From positions 62,001 to 126,000 of the forward strand of contig NZ_QKKX01000050.1 in assembly GCF_003434305.1 (NCBI RefSeq): 64,000 nt of DNA. Direction: 5' to 3'. The notes under the pieces are model-generated. The model searched no databases, was not told the DNA's origin, and was given only the letters and a program-made list of their open reading frames with translations. Position 1 is the stretch's first letter. Each line of letters starts with the position of its first letter. The translations under genes were made by a program, and so were the position numbers. Below are positions 16,036 to 24,297 of this stretch, in pieces. This DNA is from Micromonospora sp. MW-13 (GTDB taxonomy: Bacteria; Actinomycetota; Actinomycetes; Mycobacteriales; Micromonosporaceae).

Positions 16036-16446
16036 TCAGTGCCCGAGGAGTCGGTCGGCGACCTCGCGGACGCGGGCGCGTTCGTCGGGAGAGAGAGGGA
16101 ACGTCCCGGTCGCGTCGGCGAACCAGGCGCCGTCGGCGATGAGGCGCACGCTGGTCAGCCGGCCGCGCATCGCCGACGGCAGGGCGTCGGGGATCTCCAG
16201 CCACGGGCCGAGGCGTTCGGCCCACCGTGCGGTCAGCCGGTCCCGCAACCGGGGATCGGTCAGCATCACCAGGTCGGCCACGTCGAACGTGCCCGACAGC
16301 GACCAGTCGAGGTACGAGCGCAACCGGTCCTGGGGGGCCTCGGACAGCGGCACGTGAAGGCGGCCGGTCAGCTCCCGTTCCCACCCGTCGACCACCTCGT
16401 CGACGAGGGCAACCATGAGGGCCTCCTTGGTGCGGAAGTGGTACAT
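16036..16446 (-). pseudogene. TetR regulator lacking its DNA-binding domain
   Basis: The frame from ATG 16446 begins MYHFRTKEALMVALVDEVV, which is the end of the TetR helix-turn-helix (consensus LYxHFxxKExLxxAV). It then runs through a full ligand-binding domain (LSEAPQDRLRSYLDWS; VRLIADGAWFADATGTFPLS). The first ~40 residues, with helices 1 to 3, are missing. Directly upstream is the 3' end of the acetyltransferase gene, so a deletion has fused the two loci near 16450. The product cannot bind DNA normally. It was probably the repressor of the SMR pair. Confidence 0.8.
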
Positions 16447-16459
16447 CAGCCGCGGCGGT

Positions 16460-17056
16460 TCAGGCCGGGGCGTGGCGCGGGATCGCCGGCGCCCGCCGGA
16501 CGTGGCGGTGCCCGTCACGGGGGAACGGCGCGCGGGCCGGCAGGACCTCCTGGAACAGGTAGCCGGTCTTCTCCGCCACCCGACACGAGGCCAGGTTGTC
16601 CACCTGGTGCAGCAGCTCCAGGCAGGTCAGCCCGGTCGCGGCGAACCGGGCGAACGCCCAGCCGGTGACCGTTTCCACCGCCCGGGGCGCGACGCCGCGC
16701 CCGCGCGCCCAGGCGGCCGTCCAGTAGCCCACCTCGGCGTGTTCGCGGCCGGGCAGGACGTTCTTGAGCACCACCGTGGCGACGAGCCGGTCGGCGGCGG
16801 CGGGTTGCGGCTCCAGCACCGCGAAGCTGAACCGGCTGCCGGCGGCCCAGCCCTGCCGGCTGCGGGTCACCCACCGCCGAGCGCCGTCGACGTCGTCGAC
16901 GGGATGGCTCACCCAGCGGCGCAGCTCCGGGTCGCGGTAGACCTCGATCAGCTCGGCGATGTCGGCGTCGCACCACGGGCGGAGCGCCAGTTCGGGACGG
17001 TGGGCGGTCGCGGGTGCCCGCAGCAGGACCGGCATCCCCGTAGTGTCGCCCATCAT
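16460..17056 (-). CDS. GNAT family N-acetyltransferase (RimJ/RimL-like)
   Basis: 198 residues. LALRPWCDADIAELIEVYRDPELRRWV is the N-terminal hallmark of RimJ/RimL-like acetyltransferases. The acetyl-CoA-binding region is EVGYWTAAWARGRGVAPRAV (Q/R-x-x-G-x-A type loop), then LELLHQVDNLASCRVAEKTGY. These enzymes acetylate N-termini, small amines or antibiotics; the substrate here cannot be told. The last residues run up to the deletion junction with the truncated tetR, but the GNAT fold itself appears complete. Confidence 0.88.
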   Translation of the reverse strand: MMGDTTGMPVLLRAPATAHRPELALRPWCDADIAELIEVYRDPELRRWVSHPVDDVDGARRWVTRSRQGWAAGSRFSFAVLEPQPAAADRLVATVVLKNVLPGREHAEVGYWTAAWARGRGVAPRAVETVTGWAFARFAATGLTCLELLHQVDNLASCRVAEKTGYLFQEVLPARAPFPRDGHRHVRRAPAIPRHAPA

Positions 17057-17247
17057 GTGGGCGGGTGCTGCCCCTGTCGTGCCGCGAACCCGTCGAGGGG
17101 TCGGAGTCGACGGTGCGGCAGCAGGGAGCCCGTCCCACCTGCCGCTGACCGCGCCAGAGCCAGCCCCTGCCGATCCATCGGCGGTGCGGGCCCCGGGCGG
17201 GGCGTAGGCTCGGCCCCGAACTCGAACGGGAAAAACGGGGGCGGATC

Positions 17248-17898
17248 GTGGTCGATGCGACGGCGGTGCTGGGGATCGCGCTGGTGGCGTTGGGACTGGT
17301 GCTGACCCCCGGCCCGAACATGGTCTACCTGGTGTCCCGGTCGGTGACGCAGGGCCGCCGCGCCGGGCTGGTGTCGCTGGCCGGGGTGGCGGTCGGGTTC
17401 GGCGTCTACCTGGCGGCCGCGGTCGCCGGCATCGCGACGGTGTTCGTGCTGGTGCCCACCCTGTACACGGTGGTGAAGCTGGCCGGGGCGGGGTACCTGC
17501 TGTGGCTGGCCTGGCAGGCGGTGCGCCCCGGTGGTCGGTCGGCGTTCGCGCCGGCGCCGTTGCCGCCGGACCGGCCGCGGCGGCTGTTCACGATGGGCCT
17601 GGTCACGAACCTGCTCAACCCGAAGATCGCGATCCTGTACGTGTCGCTGCTGCCGCAGTTCGTGGACCCGGCGCGGGGGCACGTGGCGGGGCAGAGCCTG
17701 CTGCTGGGCGGCGTCCAGATCGTCATCGCGCTGACGGTGAACGCGCTGATCGTGCTGACCGCCGGATCGGTCGCGTCGTTCCTGGCCGGCCGTCCGGCCT
17801 GGCTGCGGGTGCAGCGGTACCTGATGGGAACGGTGCTGGCGGCCCTGGCCGTGCGCATCGCGGCGGACCGGTCCCGGGCCGCCGCGGCCACGGTCTGA
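17248..17898 (+). CDS. LysE/RhtB family amino-acid exporter
   Basis: 216 residues with about six membrane helices. The N-terminal LGIALVALGLVLTPGPNMVYLVSRSVTQGRR is the LysE/RhtB signature (TPGP). GAGYLLWLAWQAVR and MGLVTNLLNPKIAILYVSLLPQFVDP are the other family hallmarks. The GTG at 17248 follows a G-rich ribosome binding site. Such proteins export amino acids or homoserine lactone-like compounds across the membrane; the substrate is unknown. Monocistronic, convergent with the SDR gene. Confidence 0.93.
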   Translation: MVDATAVLGIALVALGLVLTPGPNMVYLVSRSVTQGRRAGLVSLAGVAVGFGVYLAAAVAGIATVFVLVPTLYTVVKLAGAGYLLWLAWQAVRPGGRSAFAPAPLPPDRPRRLFTMGLVTNLLNPKIAILYVSLLPQFVDPARGHVAGQSLLLGGVQIVIALTVNALIVLTAGSVASFLAGRPAWLRVQRYLMGTVLAALAVRIAADRSRAAAATV

Positions 17899-17914
17899 CG
17901 GCCCGTCGCGCTGG

Positions 17915-18739
17915 TCAGCCGGCGGCGTCGCGGTGGCGGCGGACGAGGCCCTCGGCCAACGGCGCGCCGTCGAGGTCACCGGCGGCGACCCGACCGGCGA
18001 CGGTACGCCGCACGAGGCGGTCGGCGAGCGCGGGCGCGTGTCGGGCCAGGGCCAGTTCGAGGCGGCCCCGGGTGGTGGTGGCCACGTCCCGGGGGGCGCG
18101 GCGGGCGGTGGCGGCCCGCAGGATCGCCGCGACGACGCCTTCGACGGGTTCCAGCCGGGACACCCCCCGCAGGGACAGGCCGGCACGGGCGGTGCTGTCG
18201 TGGATGGGTGAGGCCACCATGCTGGGGTAGACGACGCTGACCCCGACGTGGGTGCCGACCTCCAGCCGCAGCGCGTCGGCGTACGCGACGAGGGCCCGCT
18301 TGCTGACCCCGTACGCGGCTGCGAGGGGCAACGGCAGGACCGCCATCCGGCTGGCCACGAAGATCACCCGGCCGTGGGCGTCGACGAGGGCGGGCAGGGC
18401 GGCGGCGGTGGTCCGCCACGCGGCGAGCAGGTTCACCTCGATCTGCTGGCGCACGGTGTCGTCGGGTGCCAGTTCGGCGGGGGCGGGTCCGCCGACGCCG
18501 GCGTTGTTGACGAGCAGGTCGAGGCCGCCGAGCCGGCCGACGGCGGCACCCACGACGGCGGTCGTGGCGTCCTGGTCGGTCAGGTCGGCGCCGAGCACCG
18601 GCACTCCGGCGGTGGTGCCGGGGTGCAGGTCGAGGCCGACGACGTGGGCGCCGGCGGCGGCCAGGGTCGCGCACAGCTCGCGTCCGAAGGTGCCCCGGGC
18701 ACCGGTGACGACGACCCGGCGGCCGGTCAGGGCGCTCAT
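17915..18739 (-). CDS. SDR family oxidoreductase
   Basis: 274 residues. Classical short-chain dehydrogenase: VVVTGARGTFGREL (TGxxxGxG cofactor motif with Gly-to-Thr variation), LDLLVNNAGVGG (NNAG), the catalytic Ser in VIFVASRM and YGVSK (Tyr and Lys). A C-terminal extension of about 50 residues after the SDR core is helical. It overlaps the upstream flavin monooxygenase gene by 4 bases, so it belongs to that operon under the same TetR operator. It probably oxidises an alcohol to the ketone used by the monooxygenase, or reduces the product. That coupling is inference. Confidence 0.9.
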   Translation of the reverse strand: MSALTGRRVVVTGARGTFGRELCATLAAAGAHVVGLDLHPGTTAGVPVLGADLTDQDATTAVVGAAVGRLGGLDLLVNNAGVGGPAPAELAPDDTVRQQIEVNLLAAWRTTAAALPALVDAHGRVIFVASRMAVLPLPLAAAYGVSKRALVAYADALRLEVGTHVGVSVVYPSMVASPIHDSTARAGLSLRGVSRLEPVEGVVAAILRAATARRAPRDVATTTRGRLELALARHAPALADRLVRRTVAGRVAAGDLDGAPLAEGLVRRHRDAAG

Positions 18740-20046
18740 CGCGCCGCCCGGCGGACGCCGGCGGCCAGTTCCCGGCGCAGGTCGGCCAGGTACGCGTCGA
18801 AGTCGACCCGCATCGCCGGCCGCCGCTGGCCCCACCGGGCGGTGGCGGCGCGCAGCTCGGCCCGGCAGGCGGCGCGCTGGCGGTCCGCGTCGGGCAGGGC
18901 GTACCGGCCCGCCAGGTGCGCGGCGACGAGCCGGGCCTGCGCCTCGACCAGGGGGAACGCGGCGCCGGTGGACTGCATCAGCCCGACGAACGCCAGGCCG
19001 GGGGCGTCGAGGTGGAACACGTGCCGGTACAGCGGGAGGGTGTCGGGGCCGGCGCCGAGCAGCGCCGGGTCGAGGAAGTCGACGGCGACCCGGTAGCCGG
19101 TGCACCACACGACGAGGTCGACCTCGTCGATGCGGCCGTCGGTGAACTCGACCCGGTCGCCGTGGAACGCGGCGATGCCGGGGCGGGCCTCGACGGCGCC
19201 GTGGGTGAGCCGGGACAGCAGCGCGTCGGAGAGGGTGGGGTGGTCCTGGAGGAAACCGTGGGCGGGGGCGGGCAGGCCGTAGCGGGGCGGTGGGCCGACG
19301 GTGGCGGCGAGCATGGCCTGGCTGATCCGCTGGCGCAGCCGCCAGGGCAGCCGGCGCGCCAGCGCCCCGTTGAGGGTGTCCGACGGGCGGCCGAGCAGGT
19401 ACTTGGGCACCACCCACACCCCGCGGCGCAGGGACAGCAGGGTGCGCCGGGCGGCGTGGGAGGCGTCCACGGCGATGTCCATGGCGGAGTTGCCGCCGCC
19501 GACGACCAGGACGCGCCGGCCGGTGAGCTGCTCGGGGCCCCGGTAGTCGTGGCTGTGCAGCTGTTCGGCGGCGCAGTCGCCGGGGTAGCCGGGCGCGGGC
19601 GGGCGGGGCACCCGGTTGTGGCCGTTGGCGACGACGACCGCCTCCACGTCGACCTCGACGGGGCCGTCCGGGCCGGTGGCCCGGACCGCCCAGCGGCCGT
19701 CGGCGCCGGGGGCGACGCGGGTGACGGTGTGCCGCAGCGCGACGGCGTCGAGCAGTCCGAAGCGTCGCGCGTAGTCGTGCAGGTAGCCGGCGATCCGGGT
19801 GTGGTCGGGGTAGTCGGGCCAGTGGGCCGGCATGGGGTGGTCGGCGAACTGGGTGCGGGTCTTGCTGGTGTTCAGGTGCAGGGTGCGGTATGCGGGCGAG
19901 TCGGGGGCCCCGTACACCCACAGGCCGCCGACGGTGTCGGCGGCCTCGTAGGCCACGGCGGGGACGCCGGCGTCGGCGAGGGCCTTGAGGGTGGCCAGGC
20001 CGGCGGCGCCGGCGCCGACGACCGCGACCCGTGGCGGTGCCCCCAT
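18736..20046 (-). CDS. Flavin-containing monooxygenase
   Basis: 436 residues. VAVVGAGAAGLATLKALADAG is the FAD motif (GxGxxG, near residue 11). VLVVGGGNSAMDIAV is the NADPH motif, LHSHDYRGPEQL occupies the FMO fingerprint position, and VDLVVWCTGYRV carries the ATG-like C-terminal motif. This is the group B monooxygenase type that performs N/S-oxidation or Baeyer-Villiger reactions on xenobiotics or ketones with NADPH and O2. A 20-bp TetR operator-like site lies 21-40 bases upstream of the ATG. The SDR gene overlaps its end. Substrate unknown. Confidence 0.9.
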   Translation of the reverse strand: MGAPPRVAVVGAGAAGLATLKALADAGVPAVAYEAADTVGGLWVYGAPDSPAYRTLHLNTSKTRTQFADHPMPAHWPDYPDHTRIAGYLHDYARRFGLLDAVALRHTVTRVAPGADGRWAVRATGPDGPVEVDVEAVVVANGHNRVPRPPAPGYPGDCAAEQLHSHDYRGPEQLTGRRVLVVGGGNSAMDIAVDASHAARRTLLSLRRGVWVVPKYLLGRPSDTLNGALARRLPWRLRQRISQAMLAATVGPPPRYGLPAPAHGFLQDHPTLSDALLSRLTHGAVEARPGIAAFHGDRVEFTDGRIDEVDLVVWCTGYRVAVDFLDPALLGAGPDTLPLYRHVFHLDAPGLAFVGLMQSTGAAFPLVEAQARLVAAHLAGRYALPDADRQRAACRAELRAATARWGQRRPAMRVDFDAYLADLRRELAAGVRRAAR

Positions 20047-20066
20047 GCGGTCCCCTCCCGACGGTT

Positions 20067-20086
20067 AATCCAACGTCTGTCGGATA
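20067..20086. promoter_or_regulatory. TetR operator-like site 1 (upstream of monooxygenase operon)
   Basis: AATCCAACG-TC-TGTCGGATA, a 20-bp imperfect palindrome with a 2-base centre. It shares architecture and left half-site with site 2 at 20779-20798 on the other side of the tetR gene. The shared consensus is roughly AATCCAACG..CGTTGGATT. It sits just upstream of the monooxygenase start. Confidence 0.7.
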
Positions 20087-20095
20087 ATGCGTGGG

Positions 20096-20752
20096 TCAGG
20101 GCCCGCTCGTCAAGCCGGTCGGGCCATACAGGGCGACGAGCAGCCGGCGCAGGAACGCCCGGAACTCCCGCCGCTCCCGCGCCGGCGACCCCCCGGGGCT
20201 GGCCAGCGCCACCACGTGCGCGTGCACCGCCCACACCAGGCTACGCACCGTGACGTGCGGGGTCGGCTCGACCAGCGCCCCGCCGGCCGCGACGGCGGCC
20301 AGCAACTCCTCCACCAGGTCGTACAGGGGAGCGGCGTAGCGCTGGTCCAGTTCGGCGTGCCGGTTCGGCTCCAGCCAGCGGCGCAGCCACAGCGCGGTGG
20401 TCTCCGGGCGGGCCTCCAGGAAGTCGACGAACACGTCGAGCATGTCGTGCAGGGCGCGCAGCGCCTGCTGCGGCCCGGCGTCGAGGGCGTCGCGGGCGCG
20501 CGCCGCCGCGGCCTCCAGCACCGCCCGCTCGGCGGCGAACACCCGGGCGAAGCAGGCGTCGTAGAGCTGCGCCTTCGTACCGGTGTGGTGGGAGACCGTG
20601 GCCACGTCGACGCCGGCGGCGGCGGCGACCTCCCGCAGCCCGACGGCGTCGAAGCCGCGGGCGGCGAACAGCGCGGTGGCGGCGGTGAGCACCACCTCGC
20701 GGGTGTCACGGGTCTCGGAGCGCCGGGGCCGGCCCGGTCGCCGTCGTGGCAT
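20096..20752 (-). CDS. TetR family regulator of the monooxygenase/SDR/MFS module
   Basis: 218 residues from the ATG at 20752 (MPRRRPGRPRRSETRDTREV); upstream in-frame ATGs would run into the operator and are less likely. The DNA-binding domain is LTAATALFAARGFDAVGLREVAAAAGVDVATVSHHTGTKAQLY, with basic residues at the front as usual. The ligand domain is about 150 residues. It lies between its two probable target units: the monooxygenase-SDR operon downstream and the divergent MFS gene. A copy of the same palindrome stands before each, so I infer direct control of both. Confidence 0.92.
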   Translation of the reverse strand: MPRRRPGRPRRSETRDTREVVLTAATALFAARGFDAVGLREVAAAAGVDVATVSHHTGTKAQLYDACFARVFAAERAVLEAAAARARDALDAGPQQALRALHDMLDVFVDFLEARPETTALWLRRWLEPNRHAELDQRYAAPLYDLVEELLAAVAAGGALVEPTPHVTVRSLVWAVHAHVVALASPGGSPARERREFRAFLRRLLVALYGPTGLTSGP

Positions 20753-20778
20753 GGTCACGGCCGCCATTGTCCCCCTAC

Positions 20779-20798
20779 AATCCAGCAACCGTTGGATT
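20779..20798. promoter_or_regulatory. TetR operator-like site 2 (tetR/MFS divergent promoter)
   Basis: AATCCAGCA-AC-CGTTGGATT, a 20-bp palindrome with a 2-base centre in the intergenic region between tetR and the MFS gene. The right half CGTTGGATT is the exact complement of the left half of site 1. Confidence 0.75.
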
Positions 20799-20832
20799 TG
20801 GGGGCGGCGTGCCGCCGAAGGGACGCAGAGCT

Positions 20833-22182
20833 ATGACCGGGCTCGACACCCGCGACCGCGCACCGGGCACCCACCTGCCGCGCGGGCCGCTGCTCGGCTT
20901 CGCCACCGGCTCTCTCGGCATGGGCGTCTGGGTCACCGTACCCGGTTTGCTGCTGCTGTACTTCCTCACCGACGTCCTCGCCGTGCCGCCGTGGCTGGCC
21001 GGCCTGGCGCTGCTGGCGCCGAAGGTCGCCGACGTGCTGCTGCACCCCTGGGTGGGGCACCGCTGCGACGTGCAGCAGGCCCGCCGCGGCGACCGGCGGC
21101 GCCTACTGCTGGTCGGCTGCCTGCTGCCGGCGGCGTTCGCCGCGCTGTTCGCCGTTCCCGGCGGGCTCACCGGCGCGCCGGCGGCCGGCTGGGTGGCGGT
21201 GTGCTTCGTCGCCGGGAACCTGCTCTTCGCCGCCTACCAGGTGCCCTATCTGGCCACCCCGGCGGACCTGCGGATCGGCTATCACGAACGGACCCGGCTG
21301 ATGGCGTTCCGGATGGTGGTGCTCACCGCCGGGATCCTGGTCGCCGGCCTGCTGGCACCGGTGCTGACCGGCGGGGACACCGCGACGCGGGCCGGCTACC
21401 AGCGGATGGGACTGCTGCTGGGCGCGGGCACCCTCGCGGCGATGCTGGTCGGGATGGCGGGCATCGGCCGGCTGCGCCGGGCCGCCGGGACCTCGGGCGA
21501 GGGCCACACCCCGGGCGGGTGGCCGGCGCTGCTGGCGGCGCTGCGCGACGGGCAGTTCCGCTGGCTGGTGATCGCGTACCTGGCGATGTCGACCACCACG
21601 CACCTGGTGCTCGCCGGGGTGCCGTACTACGCCGAGTACGAGCTGGGCCGCCCCGCGCTGACCACCGTGCTCGTCGCGGCGTTCGTCGCCCCGGCGCTGC
21701 TGGTCACCCCCGGCTGGCTGGCGGTGGCCCGCCGGGTCGGCAAGCAGCGGGCACTGCTGGCCGCGCAGGGCGGGTTCGCCGCCGGGTCTCTGGTGCTCGC
21801 CGTGGGCCGACCGGCGGGCCTGCCGGTGCTGGTCGCGGCGGTGGCGGTGCTCGGGGTGTCGTTCGCCGGGATGCAGCTGCTGCCGTTCGCGATGGTGCCC
21901 GACGTCATCCGCGCCGCCGGTGCCACCGGCGCGGGCACCTACACCGGGGTCTGGACGGCCACCGAGGCCACCGGCGCGGCGCTGGGCCCGTACGCGTACG
22001 CGCTGTGCCTGGCCGCCGGCGGGTTCGTCGCCTCGGCCGGCGGCGACCAGGTCGCCCAGCCGGACGCGGCGCTCGCGGCGATCCGGTACGGCTTCGGGCT
22101 GCTGCCGGCCGCGCTGATGCTCGCCGCGGTGCTGGCACAGCGCCGCTACACCCTCGACGGCGCGGCCCGAGCCGCCGGCTGA
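20833..22182 (+). CDS. MFS transporter, GPH (glycoside-pentoside-hexuronide) type
   Basis: 449 residues, about 12 membrane helices. LGFATGSLGMGVWVTVPGLLLLYFLTDVL at the start and LAPKVADVLLHPWVGHRCDV (the GPH D-x-x-x-D-P-x-x-G loop) identify the family. Others are NLLFAAYQVPYLATPADL and YHERTRLMAFRMV. The middle loop is about 35 residues. GPH carriers couple solute import to cations, but members beside FMO/TetR genes may move other compounds. It is divergent from tetR, with operator site 2 between them, so it is probably induced together with the monooxygenase and SDR to import their substrate or expel the product. Confidence 0.9.
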   Translation: MTGLDTRDRAPGTHLPRGPLLGFATGSLGMGVWVTVPGLLLLYFLTDVLAVPPWLAGLALLAPKVADVLLHPWVGHRCDVQQARRGDRRRLLLVGCLLPAAFAALFAVPGGLTGAPAAGWVAVCFVAGNLLFAAYQVPYLATPADLRIGYHERTRLMAFRMVVLTAGILVAGLLAPVLTGGDTATRAGYQRMGLLLGAGTLAAMLVGMAGIGRLRRAAGTSGEGHTPGGWPALLAALRDGQFRWLVIAYLAMSTTTHLVLAGVPYYAEYELGRPALTTVLVAAFVAPALLVTPGWLAVARRVGKQRALLAAQGGFAAGSLVLAVGRPAGLPVLVAAVAVLGVSFAGMQLLPFAMVPDVIRAAGATGAGTYTGVWTATEATGAALGPYAYALCLAAGGFVASAGGDQVAQPDAALAAIRYGFGLLPAALMLAAVLAQRRYTLDGAARAAG

Positions 22183-22325
22183 CCAGCCCGCCCGGCACGG
22201 GTGTCGACCCGGCCCCCGGCGCCGCACGCACCGGCGGGCCGGCGCCGGACGAACGGACGCGCGGCCCGGGACCGGCGGTGCGCGACGCGGGGCCGGGCCG
22301 GCGGCGTCGCTAGACTTCCGCCTCG

Positions 22326-23468
22326 ATGGACGCCCAGCCCTCCCCCACCGAGACCCGTCCCTGCGCGCACTGCGGCCGGGACGTGCCACAGCGGGCCGGC
22401 GCGGGCCGGCCGTTCCGCTACTGCCGGGACAACGACGGCGCCTGCCAGCGGGCCTCACGCAACAACCGGATGCGGCACCGCAACGCCCCCGGCCTGCCCG
22501 GGCAGGTCGCCCGCACCTGGGAGGCCGTGGACCGGCTCGACCAGGTGGTGGAGACCCTCACCGAGGCGCTGCACGCGGAGCTGTCCCCGGCCGGGGTGGA
22601 GCGGCAGCTGGCGCAGCTACGCGCCGAGACCGCCGCCGAGCTGGCCCAGGCACACACCGAACGCGACGAGGCCCGCCGCGACGCCGAGGACGCGGCGGCG
22701 GGCTCCGCCCGGGCCCGCCAGGAGGCCCACACGGCCGCAGCCGAGGCCGACGCGGCCCGCGAGCGGGCCGAACGTGCCGAGGCCGACGCCGTCCAGGCCC
22801 GGGAGCGGGCCGACGCCGCCGAGGCGGCCCGGGACTGCGCGCGCCGCGACAACGGGGCGGCGCAGGCGCTGCGGGTGCAGGCCGAACGGGACCGCGACGC
22901 CGCCCGGCACGAGCTGCGTACGGTGACCGGCGAACGGGACACCGAACGGCGGCGGGCCGCCGACCTGACCGCCGAGCGCGACGCCGCCGCCGCCGACGCC
23001 CGCCGCGCCGCCGACACGGCGGACGAGGCACGGCGGCGGGCCGGGCAGGCCGACGCCGACGCCGAGCGGGCCCGCGCCGACGCGCGGCGCTCCGCAGAGG
23101 GGGCCGAGGCGGCGCGCGTCGAGGCCGCGCGGGCCCGCGAGGAGGCCGACCGGCGGCGCGCCGACGCCGGCGAGGCCCGCCGCGCCGCCGAGCAGGCGCA
23201 GGCCGAGGCGACGGCGTGCCGGCAGGAGGCGGCGGCGTTGTCGGCACGGCTGGCCGAGGCCGAGGCGGCCCGCGACGCCGTCGCCGCCCAGCTCGCCGCG
23301 GCCCGGGAGACGGCGGCTGCCGGGCAGGGCCGCCTCGGTGAGCTGGAGGCCCGCCTCGGCGCGGCCGAGGCCGACCGGGACGCCGCGCAGCGACGCTCGG
23401 CGCAGCTCGTCGACCAGGTCAGCGACCTGGCCGCCGCGCTGGCCCGGTTGGGCGCCGCACCGCGCTGA
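22326..23468 (+). CDS. Zinc-finger / long coiled-coil protein
   Basis: 380 residues. The first ~50 residues contain Cys13, Cys16, Cys33 and Cys40 in a C-x2-C-x16-C-x6-C pattern followed by a basic stretch (RASRNNRMRHRN), a probable zinc ribbon that may bind nucleic acid. Residues from about 65 to the end are an almost uninterrupted Ala/Glu/Arg-rich coiled coil (for example ADAAEAARDCARRDNGAAQ). Automatic annotations of similar proteins as chromosome segregation ATPases reflect only the coiled coil; there is no Walker motif. The role is unknown; a structural or nucleoid-associated protein is plausible. Monocistronic. Confidence 0.75.
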   Translation: MDAQPSPTETRPCAHCGRDVPQRAGAGRPFRYCRDNDGACQRASRNNRMRHRNAPGLPGQVARTWEAVDRLDQVVETLTEALHAELSPAGVERQLAQLRAETAAELAQAHTERDEARRDAEDAAAGSARARQEAHTAAAEADAARERAERAEADAVQARERADAAEAARDCARRDNGAAQALRVQAERDRDAARHELRTVTGERDTERRRAADLTAERDAAAADARRAADTADEARRRAGQADADAERARADARRSAEGAEAARVEAARAREEADRRRADAGEARRAAEQAQAEATACRQEAAALSARLAEAEAARDAVAAQLAAARETAAAGQGRLGELEARLGAAEADRDAAQRRSAQLVDQVSDLAAALARLGAAPR

Positions 23469-23814
23469 CGTGTCCGACCGGGGCCTGCCAGCACCGCTGG
23501 ACCGGCGCAGGCCGAGGCCGTCGTCGGCGACCGCGGCGGTCAGGTACAGCCACCAGGACCGCCCGCATGCCGTAGCTCCCACATGGTGAGGAAACAGGGT
23601 GGCCAGGGCGCCGGGGTGGCCGAGGCCGGCGGGCGGCGCGTCACGGGGCATCGACACCTCCGCGCGGCTGGGGTTGGGTAACATCCCCGTAGACCGCCGA
23701 AACACTCCCACCGACTCGACCCGGCCGGGGCGACCCCGCCGGGTGCATGTCCTGTCCGGCTACCCTTGCAGGGCGACGGCCGGGTGGGCGGGTTCCGGCC
23801 CGCCAGGGCGGGCG
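23469..23814. other. Intergenic region upstream of rbpA
   Basis: No gene recognised in this ~350 bp. Frames on either strand lack domains. The downstream edge holds the SigR-type promoter of rbpA. A second promoter may exist here but I cannot point to one. Confidence 0.4.
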
Positions 23815-23842
23815 GGGAATGGCCCGGCCGGCACGGACCGTT
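23815..23842 (+). promoter_or_regulatory. SigR-type promoter of rbpA
   Basis: GGGAAT (23815-23820), then 18 bases, then CGTT (23839-23842). This is an exact match to the established SigR (SigH-group ECF) consensus GGGAAT-N18-CGTT. It lies 39 bases before the rbpA ATG. In Streptomyces rbpA is a known member of the SigR thiol-oxidative-stress regulon, so both sequence and gene identity agree. Confidence 0.85.
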
Positions 23843-23881
23843 ACACGAGAAGACAGCACCACGAGCGAGGGGAAGTCGATC

Positions 23882-24223
23882 ATGGGCGAGCGCATGCTGC
23901 GCGGAAGCCGTCTGGGCGCGGTCAGCTACGAATCCGACCGCAACACGGAGCTCGCGCCGCGTCAGACCCGCGAGTACCTCTGCGCCAAGGGCCACCAGTT
24001 CGAGGTGCCGTTCGCCGTGGACGCGGAGGTCCCCACCACCTGGGAGTGCAAGTTCGACGGCAGCGTCGCCCGGCTGGTCGACGGCAGCGAGCCGGAGCAG
24101 AAGAAGGCCAAGCCGCCGCGCACCCACTGGGACATGCTGCTGGAACGCCGTTCCATCGCCGAGCTGGAGGACATCCTCGCCGAGCGGCTGCAGGAGGTCC
24201 GCACCCGCCGCGGCCGCGCCTGA
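23882..24223 (+). CDS. rbpA: RNA polymerase-binding protein RbpA
   Basis: 113 residues. MGERMLRGSRLGAVSYESDR, ELAPRQTREYLCAKGHQFEV, PFAVDAEVPTTWECKFDG and THWDMLLERRSIAELEDILAERL match RbpA along its whole length. The order is an N-terminal tail, a core domain with the Cys pair (YLCAKGH, WECKFDG; zinc-binding in some members), a basic linker and the sigma-interaction domain at the C-terminus. RbpA binds RNA polymerase holoenzyme, stabilises promoter opening with HrdB/SigA and contributes to rifampicin tolerance. It has a GAGGGGAAG ribosome binding site, a SigR promoter upstream and a strong terminator after the stop. Confidence 0.98.
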   Translation: MGERMLRGSRLGAVSYESDRNTELAPRQTREYLCAKGHQFEVPFAVDAEVPTTWECKFDGSVARLVDGSEPEQKKAKPPRTHWDMLLERRSIAELEDILAERLQEVRTRRGRA

Positions 24224-24229
24224 CCCGCT

Positions 24230-24279
24230 AAACAGCCGAAACGCCCCGGAAGGGATCTTCCGGGGCGTTTCGGCTGTTT
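24230..24279. terminator. Bidirectional intrinsic terminator between rbpA and fxsA
   Basis: Two arms of 23 bases (24230-24252 and 24257-24279) pair perfectly around the 4-base loop GGAT. The outer stem pairs AAACAG with CTGTTT. The convergent position between rbpA and the FxsA gene suits termination from both sides. Confidence 0.93.
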
Positions 24280-24297
24280 CGTCGACCGCTCACCGCC

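Noticed and set aside
18740..19921. In-frame upstream extension of the SDR gene through the monooxygenase
   Set aside because: The SDR starts at the ATGA overlap at 18739; the upstream part is a shadow of the monooxygenase frame.
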